This document shows, one piece after another, positions 1 through 6,651 of a stretch of DNA of 12,091 bases (position 1 is the stretch's first letter; every line of letters begins with the position of its first letter). The translations under genes were made by a program, and so were the position numbers. The stretch covers positions 1 to 12,091 of the forward strand of contig QNFJ01000044.1 in NCBI GenBank assembly GCA_003646305.1, written 5' to 3'. A model generated the notes under the pieces. The model was given only the letters and a program-made list of their open reading frames with translations, did no database searches and was not told the origin of the DNA. This DNA is from Gammaproteobacteria bacterium. Lineage in GTDB: Bacteria > Pseudomonadota > Gammaproteobacteria > Methylococcales > UBA2780.

Positions 1-90
1 CGCCCTTCTACGGGTATGGGGCGTCCTTCTAGTCGACAAATGAGCCGTCCTTCGAGAATGCCGAGAGGTGGAGGAGGTCGTCGGCGCTAA
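1..90 (+). CDS. C-terminal end of an Arg/Pro/Ser/Gly-rich protein (partial)
   Basis: Frame 1 is open from the first base to a TAA at 88-90, giving 29 residues of a protein whose start lies outside the window. The tail is low-complexity and very basic: the tripeptide Arg-Pro-Ser recurs three times about 7-9 residues apart, each followed within a few residues by Met, and it closes with four Gly then three Arg. Such Gly/Arg-rich ends occur on several secreted or envelope-associated families, including DUF3300 proteins, which is one possibility given the HdeD-type gene next door. The tail alone cannot prove a family. There is no domain to read, so function is left open. Coding status rests on the regular amino-acid pattern and an open frame ending in a clean stop. 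Confidence 0.55.
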   Translation, partial: RPSTGMGRPSSRQMSRPSRMPRGGGGRRR

Positions 91-230
91 GGTTTATGCT
101 GCCTGTTTCCTGTTTGTCATACGGATTCATTCTGTTGAGGAAATTCCCGTGCACGGCTACCTCATGAGCGATATTATGGGCGGTGATGACTCCATGGCAT
201 ATGACAACTACAACGAAGGATAAATAGCTG
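91..230 (+). other. Leader of the HdeD-type gene, with a possible 24-codon micro-ORF
   Basis: This 140-bp gap precedes the membrane protein gene. One reading frame is open from 41 to 223. Within it a GTG at 149-151, preceded at 8 bases by GAGG (137-140), could start a 24-residue acidic peptide rich in Asp, Gly, Met and Tyr that ends at TAA 221-223, seven bases before the next ATG. The peptide matches nothing I recognise, and it may be chance or the remnant of a longer gene. The GAAGGA at 215-220 serves as the ribosome-binding site of the gene starting at 231, at a 10-base spacing. Confidence 0.25.
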
Positions 231-794
231 ATGACACAAGAACTTCAAAATATCGAAACACCGTTTTTAGAGGGAATTAAAAAGAACACCGGGACAGTCA
301 TTTTCATGGGTGTAATAATTATGTTAATGGGTTTTTTTGCGATGGGTGCACCGCTCATTGCGGGCATTTCACTGGCGATGATGGTTGGGGTTGTTTTGGT
401 TGTTGGTGGTGTTGGCCAGCTAGTTTTTGCGATGAAAACGGGTAAGAGTATTCTTGCTTTTATTTTGGGCCTCCTGACATTGGTTATTGGTGCTCACATG
501 GTTACTCATCCGGGGGCTGCTTTGGCATCATTAACCATTTTTCTGGCTGCATATCTGGTTGTTTCCGGAATTTTCGAAGTTTTTATGGCTTCTCAGGTTC
601 GACCCGCTAAAGGTTGGGTCTGGATGTTGTTCAGTGGCATTATTTCGTTGATGCTTGGAATGATGATCTGGAATCAGTTTCCATTGTCAGGTGCCTGGGC
701 TGTGGGAATTATCCTTGGTGTCAGGCTATTTTTTAGCGGCTGGACCTTAATCATGTTTGGGTTGGCAGCGCGATCTTTTAGCAGAGAAATATAA
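231..794 (+). CDS. HdeD family (DUF308) inner-membrane protein
   Basis: A 187-residue, almost entirely hydrophobic protein. I see six membrane segments at roughly residues 21-38, 42-66, 72-90, 96-118, 128-147 and 152-177. Short loops containing Lys, Arg or Pro separate them, and both ends are polar (MTQELQNIE at the start, RSFSREI at the end). Length, helix number and the repeated Gly-rich helix-loop pattern fit the HdeD/DUF308 family. E. coli HdeD, the family's namesake, is an inner-membrane protein of the acid-resistance island needed for high-density acid survival, with no known enzymatic activity. The start is supported by GAAGGA ten bases upstream. No terminator is obvious after the stop. 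Family assignment is good. An acid-stress role is inference from the family, since many members are general stress or uncharacterised proteins. Confidence 0.85.
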   Translation: MTQELQNIETPFLEGIKKNTGTVIFMGVIIMLMGFFAMGAPLIAGISLAMMVGVVLVVGGVGQLVFAMKTGKSILAFILGLLTLVIGAHMVTHPGAALASLTIFLAAYLVVSGIFEVFMASQVRPAKGWVWMLFSGIISLMLGMMIWNQFPLSGAWAVGIILGVRLFFSGWTLIMFGLAARSFSREI

Positions 795-872
795 TCGAAA
801 ACTAATATTGTAGGAGAGCACTGTTTTATATGGAGTCTTTACGTGGAAAGTTTTAAAAGGATTCCTTGAATC

Positions 873-968
873 ATGCTAGAAGAGAGTCGCCATTACTCAG
901 AAACAATAAAAGAATCTCTGCTTGAGGGCTTGGAAGAGCTCTCTGTTCAAAGAGTAACAACCAGCTAG
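873..968 (+). CDS. Possible small protein of 31 residues
   Basis: An ATG at 873 opens a 31-codon frame ending at TAG 966-968, only 14 bases before the reductase start. AAAAGGA (855-861) lies 11 bases upstream and could serve as a ribosome-binding site. The in-frame stop at 867-869 excludes a longer version. The peptide is charged and helix-prone, with an acidic central segment (ESLLEGLEELSVQ), and has no membrane stretch. I do not recognise a family. It could be a genuine small protein, a leader peptide for the following gene, or chance; the placement and the Shine-Dalgarno-like sequence are the only support. Confidence 0.3.
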   Translation: MLEESRHYSETIKESLLEGLEELSVQRVTTS

Positions 969-982
969 TCGAGTATATAAAA

Positions 983-2677
983 ATGAGCGAAAAATATTTA
1001 ATTGTCGGTGGTGTAGCCGGCGGAGCCTCCGCGGCAGCCAGATTAAGAAGATTGGGTGAAGAAGATCAAATTATTATGTTTGAAAAGGGGCCGAACGTAT
1101 CGTTTTCAAACTGTTGTTTGCCTTATCATTTGAGTGGTCAGATTAAAAAACCTGAACATCTTATATTGATGAATCCTGAGAAATTCGCTGGACAATACAA
1201 TATTGATGCACGGGTTAATAGTGAAGTGTTATCCATTGATAGGGCGAGCAAAGAGGTTGAAGTCAAGAATCTTATTAGCGGTGAAATTTATAAAGAGTCT
1301 TACGATAAGCTGATTTTATCGCCTGGAGCCTATCCTATCGTGCCTCCCATTCCGGGTATCGAAAAGGCAAATGTTTTTACGATAAGAAATGTGGTGGATA
1401 TCGATAAACTCAATACGTTTATTCATCAGACCAACCCCTCAAGAATTACCGTGATCGGTGGTGGTTTTATTGGGATCGAAGTGATGGAGAATCTGGTTGA
1501 GGCTGGCCGTGAGGTCTCTTTGGTTGAGGCGTTACCACAAGTATTGAACCAGTTTGATTATGAGATGGTGCAGATCCTTCAAAAAGAGATCATAGACAGT
1601 GGTGTTGAGCTGATTGTAGGGGACAGAGTTACTGCATTCGATACGAATAAGGTGATATTGGAGTCAGGTAAGGAGATTGTTTCAGAAGTTATTGTCATGT
1701 CGATCGGCATCAAGCCTGAAGTAGATTTAGCTGTACAAGCAGGGCTTGAGTTAGGAAAAACTGGCGCGATTAAAGTCGATCCAAACTTTAAGACGAATGA
1801 TCCCGATATCTATGCTGTTGGCGATGCCATTGAAGTCTATAATATTTTGACTCAGGATGATTTTAAGCTGTCACTGGCAGGCCCTGCTTTAAAGCAGGCT
1901 CGCTCGGTTGCTGATCATATCCACGGTAATGTCATAAACAACAGTGGCTATATCGGTTCTTCCGTCGTCAAGGTTTTTGGTTTTAATGCTGCCGCGACAG
2001 GGCTTAATGAAAAAGCGCTAGCTAGTCTTAATATTGACTACGACTGGGTACAAATAATCCCTAAAGACAAAGTAGGCATCATGCCTGATGCGGAAGAGCT
2101 TGGCTTTAAGGTGATCTTTGAAAAGCCAACTGGGAGAGTGCTGGGCGCTCAGGCCATCGGTCGTGGCAATGTCGATAAACGTATTGATGTCATTGCGACG
2201 GCGATTAAGTTTGGTGCAACTGTGCACAACCTGCGGGATCTTGAACTCTGTTATGCGCCTCCATTTGGCACAGGTAAGGATGCCGTAAATTTTGCCGGCT
2301 ATGTTGCGTCCAATCTTCTGCATGGTTCATTTAAGCAAGTTTCAATGAGTCAAGTCCGTGATTTAGTCGAGCAGAATGCCTACATCCTTGATGTTCGCGA
2401 AATGGATGAATATGAAGCGGGTCATGTTAAAAGCGCAAAGGTTATTCCGCTGTCACAACTGCGTGATAGGTATGAGGAGATTCCTCGTGATGTGCCCGTT
2501 TATATTCATTGCCGTTCCGGGCAGCGCTCGTACAATGCTGTGTTGACACTACAGGCAAAGGGATATACTCAGGTGTTTAATGTTTCTGGTGGTTTTGTAG
2601 GCATCTGTGCCTACGAGTACTTCAACGATAAGATAAAAGGTAGGACGCCTATTGTTACAGAGTACGGCCTAAAGTAA
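983..2677 (+). CDS. CoA-disulfide/persulfide reductase with C-terminal rhodanese domain (NAD(P)H-dependent, FAD)
   Basis: A 564-residue two-part cytoplasmic flavoprotein. Residues 1-450 are a pyridine nucleotide-disulfide oxidoreductase: the FAD-binding Gly-rich turn VGGVAGGASAA is at about 8-18, the NAD(P)H-binding turn VIGGGFIGIEV at 157-167, and the second FAD motif YAVGDA at 277-282. The active-site segment SFSNCCLPY (40-48) carries the single redox cysteine typical of CoA-disulfide reductases, Cys44, but here Cys45 follows directly. YAPPF (424-428) is the conserved C-terminal segment of the reductase part. Residues about 452-550 are a rhodanese domain with LDVRE (469-473) and the catalytic loop CRSGQRS (510-516, Cys510). 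The architecture matches CoADR-Rhd/Npsr enzymes, which reduce CoA disulfide or CoA persulfide and polysulfides with NAD(P)H and take part in sulfur-stress or S0 handling. Length is normal. A short weak hairpin follows at 2704-2725. The exact substrate cannot be read from sequence. Confidence 0.9.
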   Translation: MSEKYLIVGGVAGGASAAARLRRLGEEDQIIMFEKGPNVSFSNCCLPYHLSGQIKKPEHLILMNPEKFAGQYNIDARVNSEVLSIDRASKEVEVKNLISGEIYKESYDKLILSPGAYPIVPPIPGIEKANVFTIRNVVDIDKLNTFIHQTNPSRITVIGGGFIGIEVMENLVEAGREVSLVEALPQVLNQFDYEMVQILQKEIIDSGVELIVGDRVTAFDTNKVILESGKEIVSEVIVMSIGIKPEVDLAVQAGLELGKTGAIKVDPNFKTNDPDIYAVGDAIEVYNILTQDDFKLSLAGPALKQARSVADHIHGNVINNSGYIGSSVVKVFGFNAAATGLNEKALASLNIDYDWVQIIPKDKVGIMPDAEELGFKVIFEKPTGRVLGAQAIGRGNVDKRIDVIATAIKFGATVHNLRDLELCYAPPFGTGKDAVNFAGYVASNLLHGSFKQVSMSQVRDLVEQNAYILDVREMDEYEAGHVKSAKVIPLSQLRDRYEEIPRDVPVYIHCRSGQRSYNAVLTLQAKGYTQVFNVSGGFVGICAYEYFNDKIKGRTPIVTEYGLK

Positions 2678-2703
2678 TTGTTCGGCCTAAAGTGTCTGAT
2701 TTT

Positions 2704-2735
2704 GTAGGGCAGGTTGATTCCCTACCCTATATTTT
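2704..2735 (+). terminator. Weak candidate terminator after the reductase gene
   Basis: GTAGGG (2704-2709) pairs perfectly with CCCTAC (2720-2725) around a 10-base loop. A moderately T-rich stretch (TATATTTTG) follows a few bases later. The stem is only 6 bp and the T run is short and displaced, so this is a marginal intrinsic terminator. It is the only candidate in the 148-bp gap between the reductase and the transporter gene. Confidence 0.35.
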
Positions 2736-2825
2736 GTTGTGGTTGTTAAAGCACCACTGGCGTCATAGATGCTATACAAGCGGCGTTTTGACCCACATTA
2801 AGCTAGAACTATTTTTTTAAGATAG

Positions 2826-3665
2826 ATGAAAGAGATCATTGAAATAGTATTTAATGCATCTATGTTTGCCTTTGCAGCAGGGAGCATGATTACAGTAGGC
2901 TTGGGATTGGCGCTTTCACAACTCATTGAACCATTTAAAAATATAAGGATGGTGGTTCTTTCACTCATATCTAATTTCCTAGTAGTGCCCCTTTTCGCCC
3001 TTGGTTTAGTGTGGGTCATTCCAGTTTCTGAGGGAGTGCGAATAGGAATAATACTTCTTTCTATAACAGGTGGAGCACCATTTATCCCGATGATCGTGGC
3101 CACTGCAAAAGGCCGTGTTGGTAGTGCGGTAGGGCTTATGCTATTGCTGCTGGTCACCACAATCTTTTATATTCCTATCATAGTGCCATTTGTACTACCT
3201 GATGCGGTGATAAGCTCAGCGGATATTGCCGCATCACTAATGTATTCAATGCTAATTCCATTAGCTCTCGCACTTCTGGTTAAGGCATATTTCCCAACCA
3301 TTGCATCTCGCGTTCTTCCGATTTTCGCACAATTGACAAATGTTTCGATATTTCTGGTAATTATTACTTTGGTCTATTTGTATACAGAGGTGATTATTTC
3401 AGCCGCACATGCTTTGCCAATAGCTACTTTGTTCTTTATTGGTTCGATGGCTATAGGGTACTTTACAGGAGGAAAAAACCGCCATACACGTATCGTACTG
3501 TCAGCAGGCACAGGGCTTCGCAATACCCCTGTTGCTATGCTAGTAGCCAGTCAGCACCTTCCTGAACAGCCGATGGCCACCATTGTGCCGTTACTTGTCG
3601 CCGTTATAGGTTTATTAATATTATTTCCATTAGCTAAAAGGGTGGGGAACTTAGCAACTAAATAA
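2826..3665 (+). CDS. BASS-family transporter (bile acid:sodium symporter-like)
   Basis: A 279-residue, highly hydrophobic protein with about nine membrane segments, starting near residue 8 and ending near 268. Two broken-helix motifs typical of the bile acid:sodium symporter fold are visible: a Gly-Gly-Ala-Pro stretch (TGGAPFIPM, 81-89), equivalent to the first crossover, and GTGLRNTPVAML (228-239), which resembles the second crossover with its conserved Asn. These positions line the Na+ and substrate sites in characterised homologues. The family moves organic anions such as bile acids, pyruvate or other carboxylates and sulfonates; the substrate here cannot be told. The start at 2826 has only a weak AAGAT upstream, yet it gives the expected short N-terminus. 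The adjacent upstream gene is the persulfide reductase, but a weak terminator and 148 bp separate them, so co-transcription is uncertain. Confidence 0.8.
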   Translation: MKEIIEIVFNASMFAFAAGSMITVGLGLALSQLIEPFKNIRMVVLSLISNFLVVPLFALGLVWVIPVSEGVRIGIILLSITGGAPFIPMIVATAKGRVGSAVGLMLLLLVTTIFYIPIIVPFVLPDAVISSADIAASLMYSMLIPLALALLVKAYFPTIASRVLPIFAQLTNVSIFLVIITLVYLYTEVIISAAHALPIATLFFIGSMAIGYFTGGKNRHTRIVLSAGTGLRNTPVAMLVASQHLPEQPMATIVPLLVAVIGLLILFPLAKRVGNLATK

Positions 3666-4002
3666 TGCAGGATCTCCGAAATATTTTCTTGTTAATTTGC
3701 AAAAATATCAGCTTATGACATCACGTGCTTGTTTAGTTTTTGTGGCAGAGTAATCAATGCATTGAGGCGACTTGCTACAGTTTTAATCTTAAAAAAATCT
3801 TAGATCGATCGAGTGCAAAGTTGATGCAGTTTAGCAAGGTCCCCGGCATAAAAAGTAGGTATGTGCCTCAATATTTTGGCCTGGAAAAGTCGGAATTTCT
3901 TCTCACTACTTCACAGACCAACTAAAAAATAATGAACAATTCACTTAAGCAAAAGAAAACTGTCAGGAATGTGGCATCACCACCGATTGTTTATCCTTAG
4001 CT

Positions 4003-4020
4003 GATTGATAATAATCAATC
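4003..4020. repeat. Perfect inverted repeat, 7-bp arms
   Basis: GATTGAT (4003-4009) and ATCAATC (4014-4020) are exact reverse complements around a 4-base loop (AATA). The site is 28 bases upstream of the terminator stem at 4048. It could be an operator for a dimeric regulator or an RNA stem. One half (TGATAAT) looks like half of a Fur box, but the other half does not fit. Confidence 0.5.
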
Positions 4021-4047
4021 GAGTGGCCTCTTAATGCTGAGAAAATT

Positions 4048-4071
4048 AAGGCTCGTCTTGGGCTTTTTTTT
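4048..4071 (+). terminator. Intrinsic terminator ahead of the DUF3141 operon
   Basis: AAGGCTC (4048-4054) pairs with GGGCTTT (4060-4066), seven pairs including two G-T pairs, around the 5-base loop GTCTT. The stem runs into eight consecutive T (4064-4071). A weaker overlapping stem (CTTAAT at 4030-4035 with ATTAAG at 4045-4050) sits just 5' and could compete with it. It probably ends transcripts from the transporter side, about 400 bases after that gene's stop, or a short RNA started within this interval. Confidence 0.6.
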
Positions 4072-4165
4072 AAATGAGGGTGCCAGCGTAATGGCCTGTT
4101 TTTTTTGGAGGAGGCTTGGAGAGCTTGTTTTTAGCTCTTGAGAAAGAGACTTCCCTGTGAGTAAT

Positions 4166-4180
4166 GGGGGGGGATACAAT
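4166..4180 (+). promoter_or_regulatory. Candidate promoter -10 element next to a G8 tract
   Basis: TACAAT (4175-4180) matches the sigma70 -10 consensus at five of six positions. It lies 125 bases upstream of the DUF3141 start and downstream of the terminator at 4048-4071. No good -35 hexamer is present: at 18 bases upstream there is TTCCCT, with three of six matches. The would-be spacer contains eight consecutive G (4166-4173). If real, transcription would start near 4187, immediately before the inverted repeat at 4191-4213. Support is limited to the -10 match and location. Confidence 0.3.
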
Positions 4181-4190
4181 AGACTTTTTT

Positions 4191-4213
4191 CTAATCAATA
4201 CTTCCTTGATTAG
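4191..4213. repeat. Perfect inverted repeat, 8-bp arms
   Basis: CTAATCAA (4191-4198) and TTGATTAG (4206-4213) are exact reverse complements with a 7-base spacer. The arms contain the TAATCAA word that recurs through this interval. The position, about 11 bases after the candidate -10 box, suits a repressor operator or a stem at the 5' end of the operon messenger. Confidence 0.55.
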
Positions 4214-4254
4214 GGGGTGTAGTTAACCTGAACAGCTGTAATTTTACAAATAGT

Positions 4255-4272
4255 ACGATAGTTTCCTATCGT
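4255..4272. repeat. Perfect inverted repeat, 7-bp arms, close to the DUF3141 start
   Basis: ACGATAG (4255-4261) and CTATCGT (4266-4272) are exact reverse complements around TTTC. The repeat ends 33 bases before the ATG and 20 bases before the AAAGGA ribosome-binding site, so in the messenger it would form a compact stem in the leader. It could stabilise the RNA or act as an operator. Confidence 0.5.
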
Positions 4273-4305
4273 GCCGAGAAGGCTAAATAATCAAAGGATA
4301 TTCTT

Positions 4306-6594
4306 ATGAAACAGGGCAAGAGCAGACAGAATTCAACGCAGGATGCGGTGGGAAGTATTCCGGCAATCGGTGAAATGGTCGACTACTGGACCGATGCTTG
4401 GCAGCGCACGAGCATATTTCTGGATGTGATGCGGAAACGGGACGATCAGGCACGTGAACACGCAGCTAATCCTGTTCCCAATGTGTTGAATTTTGAGGCG
4501 GAGCTGGTCAGCGATGGGCGCACATTTGACCGCCCGGTGAATTATCTTCTGGTTCGAATTATACCTCAGGAAGGGGTCGAAATTGATCCTGCAAAACGGC
4601 CTTTTGTTGTTATCGATCCCCGTGCTGGGCATGGCCCCGGCATCGGTGGATTTAAGGCTGATAGTGAGATCGGGGTCGCGATGAAGGCGGGACATCCCTG
4701 CTATTTTGTTGGTTTTCTGCCACAACCGATACCTGGTCAGACGATTATGGATATTGCTCTAGCCGAGGCGATATTTCTTGAAGCTGTTATAGCTCGGCAT
4801 TCGGAAGTCGATGAAAAGCCTTGTGTAATTGGCAACTGCCAGGCGGGATGGGCGGTAATGATCCTTGCTTCGCTTCGGCCAGAGCTTTTTGGGCCAATCA
4901 TTATTGCCGGCTCGCCACTGTCCTACTGGGCGGGTGTGCATGGTGCTAACCCGATGCGCTATAGCGGCGGCCTGCTAGGCGGAAGCTGGTTGACTGCGAT
5001 GACTGGTGATCTGGGTAATGGCAAGTTTGACGGCACGCATCTGGTGAAGAACTTTGAAGATCAGAACCCCGCCAACACGCTGTGGAGCAAAAATTACAAC
5101 CTCTATTCAAATGTCGATACCGAGGAGCAACGCTATCTTGGCTTCGAGCGTTGGTGGGGCGGGCATGTCTCGCTTAATGCTGAGGAAATGCAATTCATCG
5201 TTGACGAACTTTTCGTTGGCAACAAGCTGGCAGCGGGAGGAATCCACACTGACGACGGGGTTCCGGTCGACATGCGCAATATCACGACACCCATCGTTGT
5301 ATTTTGTTCCAAAGGCGACAACATCACCCCGCCGCAGCAGGCGCTGGGCTGGATTCTGGATCTTTATGATGATGTTGATGAGATACGCGCTTACGGTCAG
5401 ACTATCGTCTATACAGTACATGAAACCGTGGGTCACCTTGGTATTTTTGTCTCTGCTGGTGTGGCACGTAAAGAGCATGGTGAGTTTGCCAGCAATATCG
5501 ACTTGATTGATGTGCTGCCATCGGGTCTTTACGAGGCGGTACTAGAGCCGAAAGATGATGCAGTAAATAACCCTGATCTTGTAAATGGCGAATGGGTTAC
5601 GCGGTTTGAACCGCGTGTGCTGGATGATATTCGAGCCATGGGTGGTAACAGCCTCGAGGATGATCGCTGCTTTGAGGCGGCAGCGAAGGTTTCAGAAATC
5701 AACCTCTCACTCTATCGTGCCTTTGCACAGCCAGTGGTGCGAGCGATGACGACGACAGCAATGGCCGAGGCATCCCGGCATCTGCCCCCGCTCAAGCTAA
5801 AAGACGGGCTTTTCTCTCCTGCCAGCCCGGTCAGCTCTTGGCTCAGTGACTCTGCGAAACATGCTCGTGAAAACCGTAAACCTGTGGCCGAGGATAACCC
5901 GTTCCTGAAAATGCAGGAGCAGGTTTCGCAGATGATTGTCAGTAATCTTGACAGCTGGCAAAAAGCGAAAGAAAAAATGGCCGAAAAGACATTCTATGCA
6001 ATCTATGGGTCGCCGGAATTGCAAGCTGTACTTGGTGTCGATCAAAACCCGAGCTGTTCACCGAGCAAGGCGGCAAAAAACCCGTCGCACCAGGCTCAGG
6101 TTGCGGCACGCATAGTTGCCCTGAAAGAGGCCATGACCGAAGGTGGTCTTGCCGAGGGGCTGGCTCGAGCATTACTTTATGTGGCAATGGCGCGCGCTGG
6201 CATCGACGAGCGAGGATTTGAAGCGATCAGGCGCATGCGCAAGCTTCGGGTGGGTTCACCGAAGATGACGATTGCCGAGTTCAAGAAGCTGATTCGCGAG
6301 CAGAATAACATGCTGGTGATCGACGAAGAGGCTGCCGTCGCCGCAATTCCTGGCCTGATTCCGGTGGCTCCGAAAGAGCGACAGGCCGCTTTCGAGGTTT
6401 TGCTGGATATCCTTAAGTCTCCAGGCGAGGTCACTGGGGTCGCCGCAACTCGGCTGAGTCATATAGCGGATATTCTTGATGTCGCATGGCAGTCATCAGG
6501 TCAGCCTACGGTGAAGGAACGTGCGGCACCGAAAAAGAGGCAAGCCAGACGGACGAGCCCTGCAGCTAAACATGGCGCGGGTGGCGATAAATGA
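4306..6594 (+). CDS. DUF3141 alpha/beta-hydrolase, PHA synthase-related
   Basis: A 762-residue protein started by ATG with AAAGGA seven bases upstream. Residues about 60-400 form an alpha/beta-hydrolase core: VVIDPRAGHGPGIGG (101-115) after the first strands, then the nucleophile elbow IGNCQAG (175-181) with Cys178 in place of the usual Ser. Asp338 (SKGDNITPP) and His377 (VGHLGIF) sit where the acid and base are expected. A Cys-Asp-His triad in a G-x-C-x-x-G box is characteristic of polyhydroxyalkanoate synthases, which use acyl-CoA thioesters. The length exceeds a typical PHA synthase because of a helical C-terminal region (about 440-735) and a Lys/Arg-rich tail (737-762). The family is annotated as DUF3141, sometimes as hydroxyalkanoate synthetase; its reaction is, to my knowledge, not settled. 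It heads an operon with pta- and ackA-type genes, starting 57 bases before the next. Synthase, depolymerase or thioesterase activity are all possible. Confidence 0.85.
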   Translation: MKQGKSRQNSTQDAVGSIPAIGEMVDYWTDAWQRTSIFLDVMRKRDDQAREHAANPVPNVLNFEAELVSDGRTFDRPVNYLLVRIIPQEGVEIDPAKRPFVVIDPRAGHGPGIGGFKADSEIGVAMKAGHPCYFVGFLPQPIPGQTIMDIALAEAIFLEAVIARHSEVDEKPCVIGNCQAGWAVMILASLRPELFGPIIIAGSPLSYWAGVHGANPMRYSGGLLGGSWLTAMTGDLGNGKFDGTHLVKNFEDQNPANTLWSKNYNLYSNVDTEEQRYLGFERWWGGHVSLNAEEMQFIVDELFVGNKLAAGGIHTDDGVPVDMRNITTPIVVFCSKGDNITPPQQALGWILDLYDDVDEIRAYGQTIVYTVHETVGHLGIFVSAGVARKEHGEFASNIDLIDVLPSGLYEAVLEPKDDAVNNPDLVNGEWVTRFEPRVLDDIRAMGGNSLEDDRCFEAAAKVSEINLSLYRAFAQPVVRAMTTTAMAEASRHLPPLKLKDGLFSPASPVSSWLSDSAKHARENRKPVAEDNPFLKMQEQVSQMIVSNLDSWQKAKEKMAEKTFYAIYGSPELQAVLGVDQNPSCSPSKAAKNPSHQAQVAARIVALKEAMTEGGLAEGLARALLYVAMARAGIDERGFEAIRRMRKLRVGSPKMTIAEFKKLIREQNNMLVIDEEAAVAAIPGLIPVAPKERQAAFEVLLDILKSPGEVTGVAATRLSHIADILDVAWQSSGQPTVKERAAPKKRQARRTSPAAKHGAGGDK

Positions 6595-6651
6595 GTTTGC
6601 TTTCGGGTGAGGCCAATACCATTACATACTGAGACAGATAAGGAATAACCG

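Larger units (their letters stand above)
3666..4305. other. 640-bp gene-free, AT-rich regulatory interval
   Basis: No convincing gene lies here on either strand. The only open stretches are a 61-codon frame at 3740-3925 and a 22-codon frame at 3932-4000, both without family resemblance or good ribosome-binding sites. The interval instead contains an intrinsic terminator (4048-4071), three perfect inverted repeats (4003-4020, 4191-4213, 4255-4272), a further hairpin at 4120-4138, five occurrences of TAATCAA on either strand, a run of eight G (4166-4173) and a -10-like TACAAT (4175-4180). It therefore separates the transporter unit from the DUF3141 operon and probably carries that operon's promoter and leader. 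Confidence 0.6.

Noticed and set aside
3740..3925. 61-codon open frame in the intergenic interval
   Set aside because: No ribosome-binding site, no family resemblance, and composition like the surrounding non-coding DNA.
3971..3990. Possible sigma54 promoter (TGGCA followed by TTG)
   Set aside because: The distance between the GG and the TTG element is several bases too long for a -24/-12 promoter and the GC of the -12 box is missing.
3932..4000. 22-codon frame just before the first inverted repeat
   Set aside because: Very short, with no Shine-Dalgarno sequence; a frame of this size is expected by chance.
4007..4021. Fur box at the first inverted repeat
   Set aside because: Only the left half TGATAAT fits; the right half matches the consensus at three of seven positions.
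5054..5506. 150-codon open frame inside the DUF3141 gene on the same strand
   Set aside because: It lies wholly within the well-supported DUF3141 frame and its translation has no recognisable motif.
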